Under the pieces are notes generated by a model, which saw only the letters and a program-made list of their open reading frames with translations, was not told where the DNA came from and did no database searches. Position numbers and translations under genes: made by a program. Of a DNA stretch of 64,000 nt, positions 35,944-44,178 are shown piece after piece (the first letter of the stretch is position 1; each line of letters begins with the position of its first letter). The stretch spans positions 677,816-741,815 of the forward strand of contig NZ_QOKZ01000002.1 of NCBI RefSeq assembly GCF_003697785.1, written 5' to 3'. Origin of the DNA: Paracoccus alkanivorans. GTDB taxonomy: Bacteria; Pseudomonadota; Alphaproteobacteria; Rhodobacterales; Rhodobacteraceae.

Positions 35944-36440
35944 TTACAGGTTCAACCACAGGGCTTTCTGCGATTCGGTGTGCTCAAATGCATCGGCGTA
36001 GGTTCGCAGGTCATCGGATGAGGCGCCTTCATCGCGCAGGGCCTGTTTCCAGTTACTCACGATCGTCTCGGCCATCTGAAATGCTTGCTGTCGTGCATCG
36101 ACCGGCGTCAGTTCGAAGAACTCGCACGCCTCCAGCGCGATGTCGAGGGAGGCGTCGAACGAGCCGCCCTGGATAATGCCGGTTTCCAGCACTCTGTGAC
36201 GTGATGGGGACGGGTTGATGTCGAAGGCCGGTGACAACCGCCATCGATCCCCACCAGCGTAGATGAAACCGTGGTTCTTCAGATGGTCGTCCGAGTTGGA
36301 AACGAGGATGGTGAAGACGATCCGCCGCCAGAGTTCGTGCAGATCATCGACGGGCTTATTCGAAATCTGCCGGATGACGTCGGCGATATCGGTGTAGTAT
36401 CCCCACGCACATACTGTCAACTTGTGAGCGGCGAAGACGG
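35944..36440 (-). pseudogene. hipA 3' remnant
   Basis: The C-terminal lobe of a HipA serine/threonine kinase toxin. YTDIADVIRQISNKPVDDLHELWRRIVFTILVSNSDDHLKNHGF contains the catalytic SNxDDHxxNHGF loop, and RWRLSPAFDINPSP the metal-binding aspartate. Upstream of about 36440 the frame continues, but the sequence is not HipA-like, so the N-terminal two thirds (the ATP-binding lobe) are lost. No hipB antitoxin is seen. It is decay debris near the distal end of the island. Confidence 0.75.
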
Positions 36441-36696
36441 TCTCCCGATCCTCAAACCGCGAGAGGATCGATATTGGCTGATTGGAAGTCAACGACCCGC
36501 AAATTGGAACTGCATAGATCGTGATCTGGAAGACCCAGGAGGGGAAGGCCTTCCCCTGCGGCCGAGCCTGTAGTCTCGCCCGACCCCTTCTGCGGGGACA
36601 TCCCACAACGCCCCGAGAGTGAGAGTGCGGACCGGTTTGCCGTGACGGGTTGAAAGCCGAGGGAGAGGCCCTTGGCGCCCGTCGCGGAGAACCGCG

Positions 36697-37074
36697 ATGT
36701 CCAGACACAAGCGAAACACCGGCGCCAGGCGTGACCGGGCCAATCTCTACTCCGAGATCACCGACAAGATCATCGCCGAGCTGGAGGCAGGCCGCGTGCC
36801 TTGGGTTCAGCCCTGGGGCACGGCTGCGGCGAAAGCGCCGCTCGGCCTTCCGAAGAATGCCTCGACCGGCCGGAGCTATTCGGGGATCAACGTGCTGCTT
36901 CTGTGGGGCGCGGTGATCGAACGTGACTTTACCGGCCAGAGCTGGCTCACCTTCCGTCAGGCGCTCTCGCTCGGCGGCAATGTCTTGAAGGGCGAGCGCG
37001 GCACCACCGTCGTCTATGCCGACCGCTTCGTGCCCGAAGACGAAAAGCGCCGCGCCGCCGAAGCCCTGCAAAGG
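36697..37074 (+). pseudogene. ArdC-like antirestriction protein, N-terminal remnant
   Basis: About 126 residues of the ArdC N-terminal ssDNA-binding domain (DUF1738): LYSEITDKIIAELEAGRVPWVQPWG, STGRSYSGINVLLLWGAV, WLTFRQALSLGGNVLKGERGTTVVYADRFVPEDE. The zincin metallopeptidase half is absent, and homology stops at about 37074, right before the island-end arm sites. The gene typically sits on plasmids and ICEs, where it protects entering DNA. The reading frame runs on to 37287, but that tail is not ArdC. Confidence 0.8.
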
Positions 37075-37076
37075 TT

Positions 37077-37104
37077 TTGGCACTTGGTACAAGGAGAATG
37101 CCAA
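37077..37104. promoter_or_regulatory. Putative integrase arm-type sites, right end of island
   Basis: TTGGCAC (37077-37083) directly abuts TTGGTAC (37084-37090), and TGCCAA lies inverted at 37099-37104. They mirror the TTGGYAC heptamers at 20201-20238. They lie about 40-65 bases inside the distal 20-bp repeat. Confidence 0.4.
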
Positions 37105-37129
37105 TATGGAATTGTTTTAACTTACGAAT

Positions 37130-37195
37130 TTAGCCTCTGTCGGTCCAATCCATCATGGGTGCCACGGCAAGTATATGTGATTGATATTTATTCAT
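37130..37195 (-). pseudogene. Second replacement dusA 5' end, now orphaned
   Basis: Reading leftward from 37195 gives a 21-residue peptide: MNKYQSHILA, then VAPMMDWTDRG and a stop. The second half is dusA sequence through the 20-bp repeat; the first ten residues differ from those of the dusA copy at 20109 (MTEKYSKFAI). It is a dusA start contributed by a different element. It would restore dusA if it were joined to the gene, but here it is cut off by the first island. Confidence 0.7.
37143..37162. repeat. att site, distal copy
   Basis: GTCCAATCCATCATGGGTGC, a perfect direct repeat of 20060-20079, about 17.1 kb away. It separates the defence island from the sequence carrying the broken integrase. 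Confidence 0.85.
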
Positions 37196-37298
37196 TTTTC
37201 ATTTATCATCAAATCGTTGTGCGGCGGCGTGTGCACTCCATCTTACGACCCAATACGCCACGTTTCGACCGCGCACTGCACACATAGAGCACACGAAA

Positions 37299-38343
37299 AT
37301 GGCCACGATTTCAAAACTCCCTTCAGGTTCCTGGCGCGTCCAAGTCAGACGCAAAGGCAACTATATCAGCGAGTCTTTCCTGCGGCGCGGCGACGCGGAG
37401 CTCTGGGCGAGGACCATTGAGGGCAAGATCGATCGGGGCGAACCTATACACTCTTGTGGCGCGACGGCCAAGACATTCAAAGACCTCATCGACCTTCACA
37501 AAGAAGATCTGGCGGAGGTCGGGAAGAAACTGGGCCGTTCAAAGGCGGCAAGCCTGGAATTTTTCACACTGCGCCTTGGGAACCTGAAACCTGCCGAATT
37601 GAGTCGAGAGAAGTTTATCAAGTTCGGCCGACAGCGCGCCAAAGAAGGCGCAGGTCCGGTAACAGTCGGCATCGACCTTGGCTATATAAAGACGATCCTC
37701 TCACATGCCGCGGCTGTTCACGGGATCATCGCTCCGACCGAAGGGATTGATCTCGCTTTCCCGGCTTGGTCTGGTTGGCAAGGGCAACGAACGGGACCGG
37801 CGTTCAAGCGAAGACGAGATTGATGCCATCCTCAAAGCGCTGGAGAGTAATCCGCGACAGGTCATACCCGTGGCCCGTATTGTTCGGTTCGCGATCGCGA
37901 GCGCCATGCGTCAGGAAGAGATCTGCCGAGTCAGCTGGGAGGACTACAATGCGCGCTCCAAGATGCTGCTCATTCGAGATCGCAAGGACCCTCGCCACAA
38001 ATCGGGAAACGATCAGCGAATTCCTCTGCTGGATGTGTCGGGGTACGATGCGCGTGTGTTGATCGAGGAGCAGCGAAAGATCACAGGCGGTCGTGGGCGC
38101 ATTTTTCCATATAATGGCCGTTCAGTCGGGACCGCATTTAGACGGACCTGCCGAACTCTGGGCATACTTGACCTGCATTTCCATGATTTGCGCCACGAAG
38201 CAACCAGCCGCCTCTTCCAAGCAGGTTTCTCAATTGAACAAGTCGCCCTCGTAACTGGACACAAAGATTGGAAGATGCTGCGCCACTACACACACATCCG
38301 ACCCGAGGGTTTACATGCGCTCGCAGGAACGCGGGTGGCGTGA
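37299..38343 (+). pseudogene. Tyrosine recombinase (dusA-type integrase), frameshifted
   Basis: Two overlapping reading frames together encode one phage-type integrase of about 347 residues. The first (37299-37823) has the AP2-like arm-binding region MATISKLPSGSWRVQVRRKGNY and the core-binding domain. The second (entered around 37745-37770, one base out of phase) has the catalytic domain: SAMRQEEIC with the first arginine, HDLRHEATSRLF, GHKDWKMLRHYTH with the nucleophilic tyrosine. All catalytic residues survive, so the only visible lesion is a +1 shift at LGLVGKGNERDR. Position next to a dusA att and transcription away from it fit the dusA-integrase family. Confidence 0.8.
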
Positions 38344-39036
38344 ATGTTGGTTGCGGAGGCGCGCATCTGCAGGGCCGAGGCCGAGCAGATCGCCGAAACC
38401 GGGCCTTCGATCATCGCCGCGACCGCCATGGCTTTTTCGGCCCCTGTGGCCAGAAGCAGGCATTCCCGCGCCGACAGGATGGTGCCTACCTCCATGGTGA
38501 TCGCAAAGCCGGGCGGAGCCTCACCCAGGCCGAAATAAACCTGATTGGCGCGGCGCGTGCTTTCGGTCAGGGTCTTTGACCCGGGTGGGCGAAGCCAGTG
38601 ACGAGATGGGCTCGTTGAAGCCGATATGCCCGTTTCTTCCGATCCCCAGAAGCTGCAGCGAGATACCGCCTGCACGCGCGATCCGCGCTTCGTAATCAAG
38701 TGCCGCGGCCGTGGGATCGGCCGCGTCGCCCCGGGGCAGATGGGTACGGGCCGGATCAATATCGACATGGTCGAACAGCGCCTTGCGCATGTAGCTGTGA
38801 TACGAAGCCGGGTGATCCGGTGCCAGCCCGACATATTTGTCCAGATTGAAGGTCGTCGCCCCGGCGAAGGACAGCCCCTCTTCGTGCGATGCAATCAGCC
38901 GCCGGTACAGCGGCAGCATAGTGCCACCGGTCGCAAGACCCAGCACCGCACCCGGCCGCTTGCGCAGATGATCGGCGATCAGTCCGGCGACGCGTTCGGT
39001 TGCCGACAAGTGATCCTTGCAGATCAGAACCTTCAT
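38344..39036 (-). pseudogene. nagB: Glucosamine-6-phosphate deaminase, frameshifted and 3' truncated
   Basis: The N-terminal frame (39036 down to about 38577) is a good NagB: VLGLATGGTMLPLYRRL, FAGATTFNLDKYVGLAPDHPASYHSYMRKALFDHVD, LGIGRNGHIGFNEP. One extra base in GTCAAAGACC near 38575 moves the expected TLTESTRRANQVYF into another frame, where NagB similarity continues through VGTILSARECLLLATGAEKA and MIEGPVSAICSASALQM. Similarity ends at the integrase stop, so roughly 30 C-terminal residues are missing. Its start overlaps the nanK stop. The deaminase is almost certainly inactive. Confidence 0.82.
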
Positions 39037-39893
39037 GACGCAGCCCTCTCTGACAGCAGGGCGCCCAGAAGTGCGCTGTCATGGCCGAGGGTGGCGGATA
39101 CGACGGGCACGCGAAACAATGGCGGCTCATCGCTGAGCCGGGCGGTGACCCGAGCAAGATAACCCCCGGCAAGCCCGATACTGCCGCCCATGGCGATACG
39201 GTCCAGCCCGAAGATGGCGGTCAGGTCAGCACAAAGCCCCGCCACCGCCGCAGCAGAGCGATCAATGGCCGCGTGGCTCCGGTCGGTGTCCGAGGCAAAT
39301 GCCGCCCGCGCGTCCGGTGTCCCGGCCATGGCTGCAATGGTCCGGCCAGACGCCACGCTTTCCACCGTTCCGACCCGACCCGAACCACAGCGGTCCCGGC
39401 CGAGGAAAGTGGAAATAAAGCCGACATGCCCCGCCATCCCGTTCCGGCTTTGCAGCAGCTTGCCGTCCAGAACGATACCGCCACCAACCCCGGTCGAGAC
39501 CGTCAGATAAGCGAAATGATCGGCGCCCACACCCGCACCGAGCCTGGCCTCGGCCAGTGCGGCCGCCGCGGCATCATTGATCGCAGATACCCTTGCTCCG
39601 AAACGGCCTCGCAGCCGGTCCAGCAACGGCTCGCCCCTGATACCGGGAAGCGTGCCGGCATTCACCGCCCCCCAACGGCCCGCAGCATCGACACGACCGG
39701 CAACGGCAACTCCCAGCCGGTCGCCCTTTCGGAATCCCAGCTCTGCCAAAAACGCAGACAGGGCGTCGAGTTGCGCCTCGAAATCGGCCTGCGCTTCGGT
39801 CGGCGACTGCAGCCGCGCCTCGATCCGGCCATTCGCGATCCGCGCGGCGGCAGTCTTGGTGCCACCCAGATCGACGGAAAAACCCTCGATCAT
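39033..39893 (-). CDS. nanK: ROK family N-acetylmannosamine kinase
   Basis: Sugar kinase of 286 residues, predicted to phosphorylate ManNAc from sialic acid. SVDLGGTKTAAARI at the N-terminus is the ATP phosphate loop. VAVAGRVDAAGRWG, the catalytic INDAAAAALAEARLG near residue 104, and YLTVSTGVGGGIVLDGKLL follow. The ROK zinc motif is degenerate: after GHVGFIS only RCGSGRVGTVESVASGR is seen, keeping one of the usual cysteines. Start 39893 (MIEGFSVDLGG) overlaps the nanE stop as ATGA; a longer frame upstream lies wholly inside nanE. Role assigned from operon context. Confidence 0.85.
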   Translation of the reverse strand: MIEGFSVDLGGTKTAAARIANGRIEARLQSPTEAQADFEAQLDALSAFLAELGFRKGDRLGVAVAGRVDAAGRWGAVNAGTLPGIRGEPLLDRLRGRFGARVSAINDAAAAALAEARLGAGVGADHFAYLTVSTGVGGGIVLDGKLLQSRNGMAGHVGFISTFLGRDRCGSGRVGTVESVASGRTIAAMAGTPDARAAFASDTDRSHAAIDRSAAAVAGLCADLTAIFGLDRIAMGGSIGLAGGYLARVTARLSDEPPLFRVPVVSATLGHDSALLGALLSERAAS

Positions 39894-40564
39894 CGCCGCC
39901 CCCGCACCGCGTCCGCGAACCAGCCTGTGACAACCTCGAGACGGGTTAGCGCGCTGCCGACCGTCACCGCATCCGCACCAGCCTGCATGGCGCGTGCCGC
40001 GAGTTCGGGGGTGTTCAACCGCCCTTCGGCCATGACAAATCCGTCCAACCGGCTGAACTCTTCGATCAAGGCCAGATCGGGCGCGTCGTCCCCTGTCGCC
40101 GTGTCGGCGGTATAGCCGGAAAGCGTCGTGCCGATGATCGCGGCTCCACCTGTCAGCGCGGCCTGTGCATCCGCGCGTGTCGCACAATCCGCCATCGCCA
40201 GGGCACCACCCGCCAGGATCGCGGCAAGGATACCGTCGCGCGGGTCCGGGCGCGGGCGTGGGGTCGCGTCATAGGCCACGATATCGGCGCCCGCCGCGAC
40301 AAGTGCCCGAGCATCCTGCTCGGTCACGGTGATGCGCACCGGGCTGCCCGACACATTCCGCTTGACGATACCGATGATCGGCACATCAACCAGCGGGCGC
40401 GTCGCGCGAAGGTTCTCGACACCCTCGATCCGCAGTCCGCCCGCCCCTCCCGCAACAGCGGCGCGGGCCATCGCGCAGACGATCGCGGGATCGTCCATCG
40501 GTCCATCATCCACGGGCTGGCAGGACACAACCAGCCTGCCCTCCAGCCGATCCAGCACGCTCAT
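39890..40564 (-). CDS. nanE: N-acetylmannosamine-6-phosphate 2-epimerase
   Basis: TIM-barrel epimerase of 224 residues that converts ManNAc-6-P to GlcNAc-6-P. Motifs: VVSCQPVDDGPMDDPAIVCAMARAAVAGGAGGLRIEGVENL, PIIGIVKRNVSGSPVRITVT with the catalytic lysine near residue 70, ADIVAYDATPRPRP, and the phosphate-binding VMAEGRLNTPE and ADAVTVGSALTR. The start at 40564 overlaps the siaM stop (ATGA); the open frame upstream is not family sequence. Directly followed by nanK. Confidence 0.9.
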   Translation of the reverse strand: MSVLDRLEGRLVVSCQPVDDGPMDDPAIVCAMARAAVAGGAGGLRIEGVENLRATRPLVDVPIIGIVKRNVSGSPVRITVTEQDARALVAAGADIVAYDATPRPRPDPRDGILAAILAGGALAMADCATRADAQAALTGGAAIIGTTLSGYTADTATGDDAPDLALIEEFSRLDGFVMAEGRLNTPELAARAMQAGADAVTVGSALTRLEVVTGWFADAVRGRR

Positions 40565-41835
40565 TCCATCAATCCCGGCAAGCCCGTTGCAAGAATCGGG
40601 AAAGCGCAAACCAGCACAAGCACGACGACCGGCGGAATAAGCCAGGGCAGGATCGCACGGGCCAGCCGCTGGAACGGAATTCCCCCCACCTGCGCCACGA
40701 CGAACAGCGCCATGCCCATCGGAGGGGTCAGAATCGAGATCATCAGGTTCAGCACTACGATGACACCGAAATGAATCGGATCGATGCCGAAACCCATCGC
40801 GATCGGCACCAGGATTGGCACCACGATCAGCAGGATGACCAGCGACTCGATGAACATGCCCAAGGCGAAGATCATCAGGTTGACCGCGATCAGAAAGCTG
40901 ACCGGCCCGTCGGCGATGGCAAGAAACATCGCGGCGATCTGCTGCGGTGCCTGCTCGCGCGCCAGCACATAACCCAGCAACGACACCCCGGCGATGATCG
41001 TGGCAATGCTGGCCGAGGTTGCGGTCGTCTCATAGATCGCGTCCCACAGCCTCCGCCAGGTCAGCTCGCGATAGAAGATCAGGTCGATGAGGACCGCATA
41101 GAGGACCGTTACCGCAGCCGCCTCGGTGGGCGAGAACCAACCGCTGAAAATCCCCCCGACAATGACGGCAGGCGTCAGGAGCGCCGGGAACGAGCGCACG
41201 AACAGGCCGAACAGCACCGGCAGCCCGGGCCACCGGTCCCGAGGATAGTCGCGGCGCAGCGCCACGACATAGACCATCACCATCAGCGCGCCGGCGCATA
41301 GCACGCCGGGTACCACGCCCCCCATGAACAGCTTGCCGATGGAGGTGTTCGAGATGACGCCGTAAAGCACCATGGTGATCGAAGGCGGAACCAGCGGGCC
41401 GATCATCGACGACGCCGCAGTGACCGCCCCCGAGAACTCGTCGTCATATCCCGCGCGGCGCATCGCCTCGATCTCCATCTTGCCCAACCCGCCCGCATCG
41501 GCGAGAGCCGAGCCGGACATGCCGGAAAAGAACAGGCTGGCGAGGACGTTCACATGACCAAGCCCGCCGCGGATATGACCGACCAGCGCGCGTGCGAAAC
41601 CGAAGAGGTGGTTGGTGATGCCGGCCCCGTTCAGGATCGCGGCGGCCAGGATGAACAGCGGAACAGCCAGCATCGGGAAGCTGTTCAGCCCGTCGGCCAT
41701 GCGCGACACCGCAAAGGACAGCCCCATGCCCGACCAGTAGAAATAACCCATCGAAACGAGGATCATCGAGATGCCGATAGGTACCCCGACCAGAACCAGG
41801 AACAGCCAGCCCAGGGCGATGGCAGACAGGATCAT
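40561..41835 (-). CDS. siaM: TRAP transporter large permease (sialic acid)
   Basis: DctM-type permease of 424 residues with about twelve hydrophobic segments. Family landmarks are VGVPIGISMILVSMGYFYWSG, the LNSFPMLAVPLFILAAAILNGAGI region near residue 48, GMSGSALADAGGLGKMEIEAM, and GLFIESLVILLIVVPILVPIA-like sequence near residue 330. It couples sodium entry to uptake of the ligand delivered by SiaP. It is kept separate from the small subunit, unlike the fused SiaQM of Haemophilus. Its start overlaps the siaQ stop. Confidence 0.88.
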   Translation of the reverse strand: MILSAIALGWLFLVLVGVPIGISMILVSMGYFYWSGMGLSFAVSRMADGLNSFPMLAVPLFILAAAILNGAGITNHLFGFARALVGHIRGGLGHVNVLASLFFSGMSGSALADAGGLGKMEIEAMRRAGYDDEFSGAVTAASSMIGPLVPPSITMVLYGVISNTSIGKLFMGGVVPGVLCAGALMVMVYVVALRRDYPRDRWPGLPVLFGLFVRSFPALLTPAVIVGGIFSGWFSPTEAAAVTVLYAVLIDLIFYRELTWRRLWDAIYETTATSASIATIIAGVSLLGYVLAREQAPQQIAAMFLAIADGPVSFLIAVNLMIFALGMFIESLVILLIVVPILVPIAMGFGIDPIHFGVIVVLNLMISILTPPMGMALFVVAQVGGIPFQRLARAILPWLIPPVVVLVLVCAFPILATGLPGLME

Positions 41836-42317
41836 AGCGGCGTCTCCACCTTGTCGGGGTCATGGCGATGGCCGAGGCCGCTCAGGCGGCGAATGACACG
41901 GTTCGCGATCAGGATCATGGCGATAAAGCCCGAGGCATAAAGGACCGCGTCTGACACCGGCAGGGTCACCGCCTCGTTCGACCAGGTGCGCCGGATGGTC
42001 ATCCAGCCGATCCAGATCAGGTTCAGCACGATACCCAGATAGACAATGTCGATAGCGGTAAAGACGGCGATGCGCCCCCGCCGAGGCAACGCCTCGACCA
42101 GAAAGCCCATGCGCAGCTGTCCGTCGGTGCGTTCTGCCTCGGCGATACCGATCATGGCCATCCAGACCCATAGCCAGCGTGCCGCCTCTTCGGTCCAGAC
42201 CGGACCTGTGAACAGCGGCGTGCGGCCGAAAATCTGGATCAGCACCACGATGAACAGGCAGATGAACAGGATCGAAGCAACGACCCCTTCGACGCTGTAT
42301 CTCCGGATCGGTTTCAC
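41832..42317 (-). CDS. siaQ: TRAP transporter small permease (sialic acid)
   Basis: DctQ-type subunit of 161 residues with four hydrophobic helices: VASILFICLFIVVLIQIFGR, then WTEEAARWLWVWMAMIGIAEAERTDGQLRMGFLVEALP, the typical signature, IDIVYLGIVLNLIWIGW, and VLYASGFIAMILIANRVI. It forms the membrane complex with SiaM. It lies 59 bases downstream of siaP, with the stop overlapping the siaM start. Confidence 0.85.
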   Translation of the reverse strand: MKPIRRYSVEGVVASILFICLFIVVLIQIFGRTPLFTGPVWTEEAARWLWVWMAMIGIAEAERTDGQLRMGFLVEALPRRGRIAVFTAIDIVYLGIVLNLIWIGWMTIRRTWSNEAVTLPVSDAVLYASGFIAMILIANRVIRRLSGLGHRHDPDKVETPL

Positions 42318-42376
42318 CGACGACCTCCTTCGTGCAATCTGCCGGGGACTATGCCGCCCCCGGCGAAAAAGCGAAC

Positions 42377-43333
42377 CTATTTCGCGGTAACCTCGGCGAT
42401 GGCGCCCTCGCCGAACTCTTCCTCTAGCGTGTCGTAATAAGGCTGCATCGCGGCCTTGAACGGTTCGAGATCGGGATGGGTAACGGTCATACCCTTTTCC
42501 TCGAAGGTCTTGACCAGTTCTTCCTCGCCCTTCATCAACAGGTCATCATTCAGCTTACCACCCGCGGCAATCGCTTCGCTGACCCATTCCTTTTCCTGTT
42601 CCGAAAAACTGTCCCAGCTGTCCTTGGCGATCAGCACGGCCGAAGAGGCGACGAAATGGTTGGTCATCGCGATGGAACTTTGCACTTCGTAGAATTTCTG
42701 TGCGTCGATGGTAGTCAGCGGGTTTTCCTGAGCGTCGACCTGGTTGGTCTGCAGGGCCAGATAAACCTCGGGGAAAGCGACCGGCGCGGGCGTCGCACCG
42801 ACGGCTTCGGCATAGGCGATCAGGAAAGGCACATTTGGGGTACGAAGACGCAATCCCTTCATGTCCTCGATGCTTTCGATCGGCTTGTTGGCAGTGGTCT
42901 GGCGCGTGCCGTAATACCAGACATCCAGCACATGGATGCCTTGCTCCTCGAATTTAGCGGCCATCTTCTGACCCCAGGGACCCGCGACGATCTCCTTGAG
43001 TTGCGCATAATCACTGACGACATACGGCGCGCCGATCAGCTTCAGTTCGGGGATGGTATAGGACATGTCGGGATAGCCAGTGATCACGATATCCAGCTCT
43101 CCGGCCTGCGCCTGCTGGACCATCGCCTTGAAATCGCCCAGCGTGGCCGAGGGAAACAGCTTGACCGTCATCTCGCCACCCGACACCGCTTCGAGCTGTT
43201 CAGCGAATTCCGCGGCACCCTTGTAGACGGGTGTCGCCTCGTTATCCTGCGTTCCCAGCGTCAGCTCGCGCGCATCGGCACCGGTCGCGACTGCCAGCAC
43301 CGTAGCGCCTGCCATCAACATTGCTTTCATCAT
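42377..43333 (-). CDS. siaP: TRAP sialic acid-binding periplasmic protein
   Basis: Periplasmic ligand-binding protein of 318 residues with a signal ending near residue 22 (TGADA). The segment YYGTRQTTANKPIESIEDMKGLRLRTPN closely parallels the Haemophilus SiaP NGTRQTT and LRVPN region, whose two arginines bind the sialic acid carboxylate. TNQVDAQENPLTTIDAQKFYEVQ matches the ligand asparagine region. This is a stronger indication of sialic acid specificity than genome context alone. It lies 16 bases after nanR and is first of the transporter genes. Confidence 0.88.
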   Translation of the reverse strand: MMKAMLMAGATVLAVATGADARELTLGTQDNEATPVYKGAAEFAEQLEAVSGGEMTVKLFPSATLGDFKAMVQQAQAGELDIVITGYPDMSYTIPELKLIGAPYVVSDYAQLKEIVAGPWGQKMAAKFEEQGIHVLDVWYYGTRQTTANKPIESIEDMKGLRLRTPNVPFLIAYAEAVGATPAPVAFPEVYLALQTNQVDAQENPLTTIDAQKFYEVQSSIAMTNHFVASSAVLIAKDSWDSFSEQEKEWVSEAIAAGGKLNDDLLMKGEEELVKTFEEKGMTVTHPDLEPFKAAMQPYYDTLEEEFGEGAIAEVTAK

Positions 43334-43349
43334 GATCGTCCTCTCCTCC

Positions 43350-44072
43350 TCAGGAAGTTGCCGGCGGATTCGCCGGTTTGGATTTGTTCAGCCGTGCCCT
43401 GTAAGAGCGGGCCAGGTGCCGGTCCATTACCTCGGTCGCGGCCATGACATCGCCACCCAGCACCGCGTCGTAGATGGCCCGGTGCTCGGCATGGGCGATC
43501 GCATCGTGCTTCGCGGGATCTTCGACAGCCGGCCGCTGCGCCAGCAGCCCCGACACGAACATGTCGTGCAGGGTCAGGATCACCGGGTTACCCACGATCG
43601 AAACCAGTGCGCGGTGAAAGGCGATATCGGTTTCCGCAAAGCGCGGCGTTCCGATGGCGGCTTCGTTGCGGTCCAGAGCATCCTGCAGCCGGGCGATCTG
43701 GACGCGGTCTCCCCGCATGGCCGCCTCGCGCGCGGCGCCGGTTTCGATGAATTGCCGCATCTGCTCCAGATGCGCGCCGCTTTCGGCGTCGCCCAGCAGG
43801 TCGCGGATGTGATCGCCGGCCGATACTAGGATGGTTTGTAGCGATGGGCGCACGGCGCGCGGCCTGCGGCCGCCTCCCGCCTCGATGAAACCGCGCATCT
43901 GCATCAGCGCAAGCGCCTCACGCACCGTCGGCCGCGAGGCATCAAACCGTTCGCATAACTCTCGTTCGGGTGGCAACTGGCTGCCGACCGCGATGCCGCC
44001 GTCGCGGATTTCTGAAATCAGCGTATCGGCAATCATGTCCGGCATTCGTATGGCTTCAGTCATATCGCTCAT
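43350..44072 (-). CDS. nanR: GntR/FadR (FCD) family regulator, NanR-like
   Basis: Regulator of 240 residues. The winged helix is residues about 10-75: MIADTLISEIRDGGIAVGSQLPPERELCERFDASRPTVREALALMQMRGFIEAGGG. The all-helical FCD domain follows with the expected metal and ligand histidines (ETDIAFHRALVSIVGNP; AHAEHRAIYDAVLGGD; MDRHLARS). The start at 44072 has an excellent GAGGAGGGAGGGG site; an upstream frame to 44108 would run across that site. It is first gene of the nan operon and divergent from nanA. It probably represses both until a sialic acid pathway intermediate binds. Confidence 0.85.
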   Translation of the reverse strand: MSDMTEAIRMPDMIADTLISEIRDGGIAVGSQLPPERELCERFDASRPTVREALALMQMRGFIEAGGGRRPRAVRPSLQTILVSAGDHIRDLLGDAESGAHLEQMRQFIETGAAREAAMRGDRVQIARLQDALDRNEAAIGTPRFAETDIAFHRALVSIVGNPVILTLHDMFVSGLLAQRPAVEDPAKHDAIAHAEHRAIYDAVLGGDVMAATEVMDRHLARSYRARLNKSKPANPPATS

Positions 44073-44096
44073 TACCCCTCCCTCCTCGCTCGCTTT

Positions 44097-44128
44097 TGGT
44101 AAGACCATATTTTAATCTTGTCAAACAA
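44097..44128. promoter_or_regulatory. Twin FCD-GntR operators between nanR and nanA
   Basis: TGGTAAGACCA (44097-44107) and TTGTCAAACAA (44118-44128) both fit TNGTNNNACNA, the consensus of FadR/PdhR/LldR-type regulators. Centres are 21 bp apart, two helical turns. The second overlaps a TTGTCA element that could be the -35 of nanA. They sit between the divergent starts. Confidence 0.7.
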
Positions 44129-44178
44129 TATATAAAGAATATGCTGACAATAACGCTCCACTTTTCCGAGGGATTCCC

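Noticed and set aside
35944..37104. A complete 386-residue protein on the minus strand
   Set aside because: Only the last third is HipA-like; the rest is the antisense of the ardC remnant and intergenic sequence.
20060..38343. CRISPR array or tRNA-associated integration
   Set aside because: I saw no spaced short repeats of CRISPR type and no tRNA-like sequence at either island end; the target is clearly dusA.
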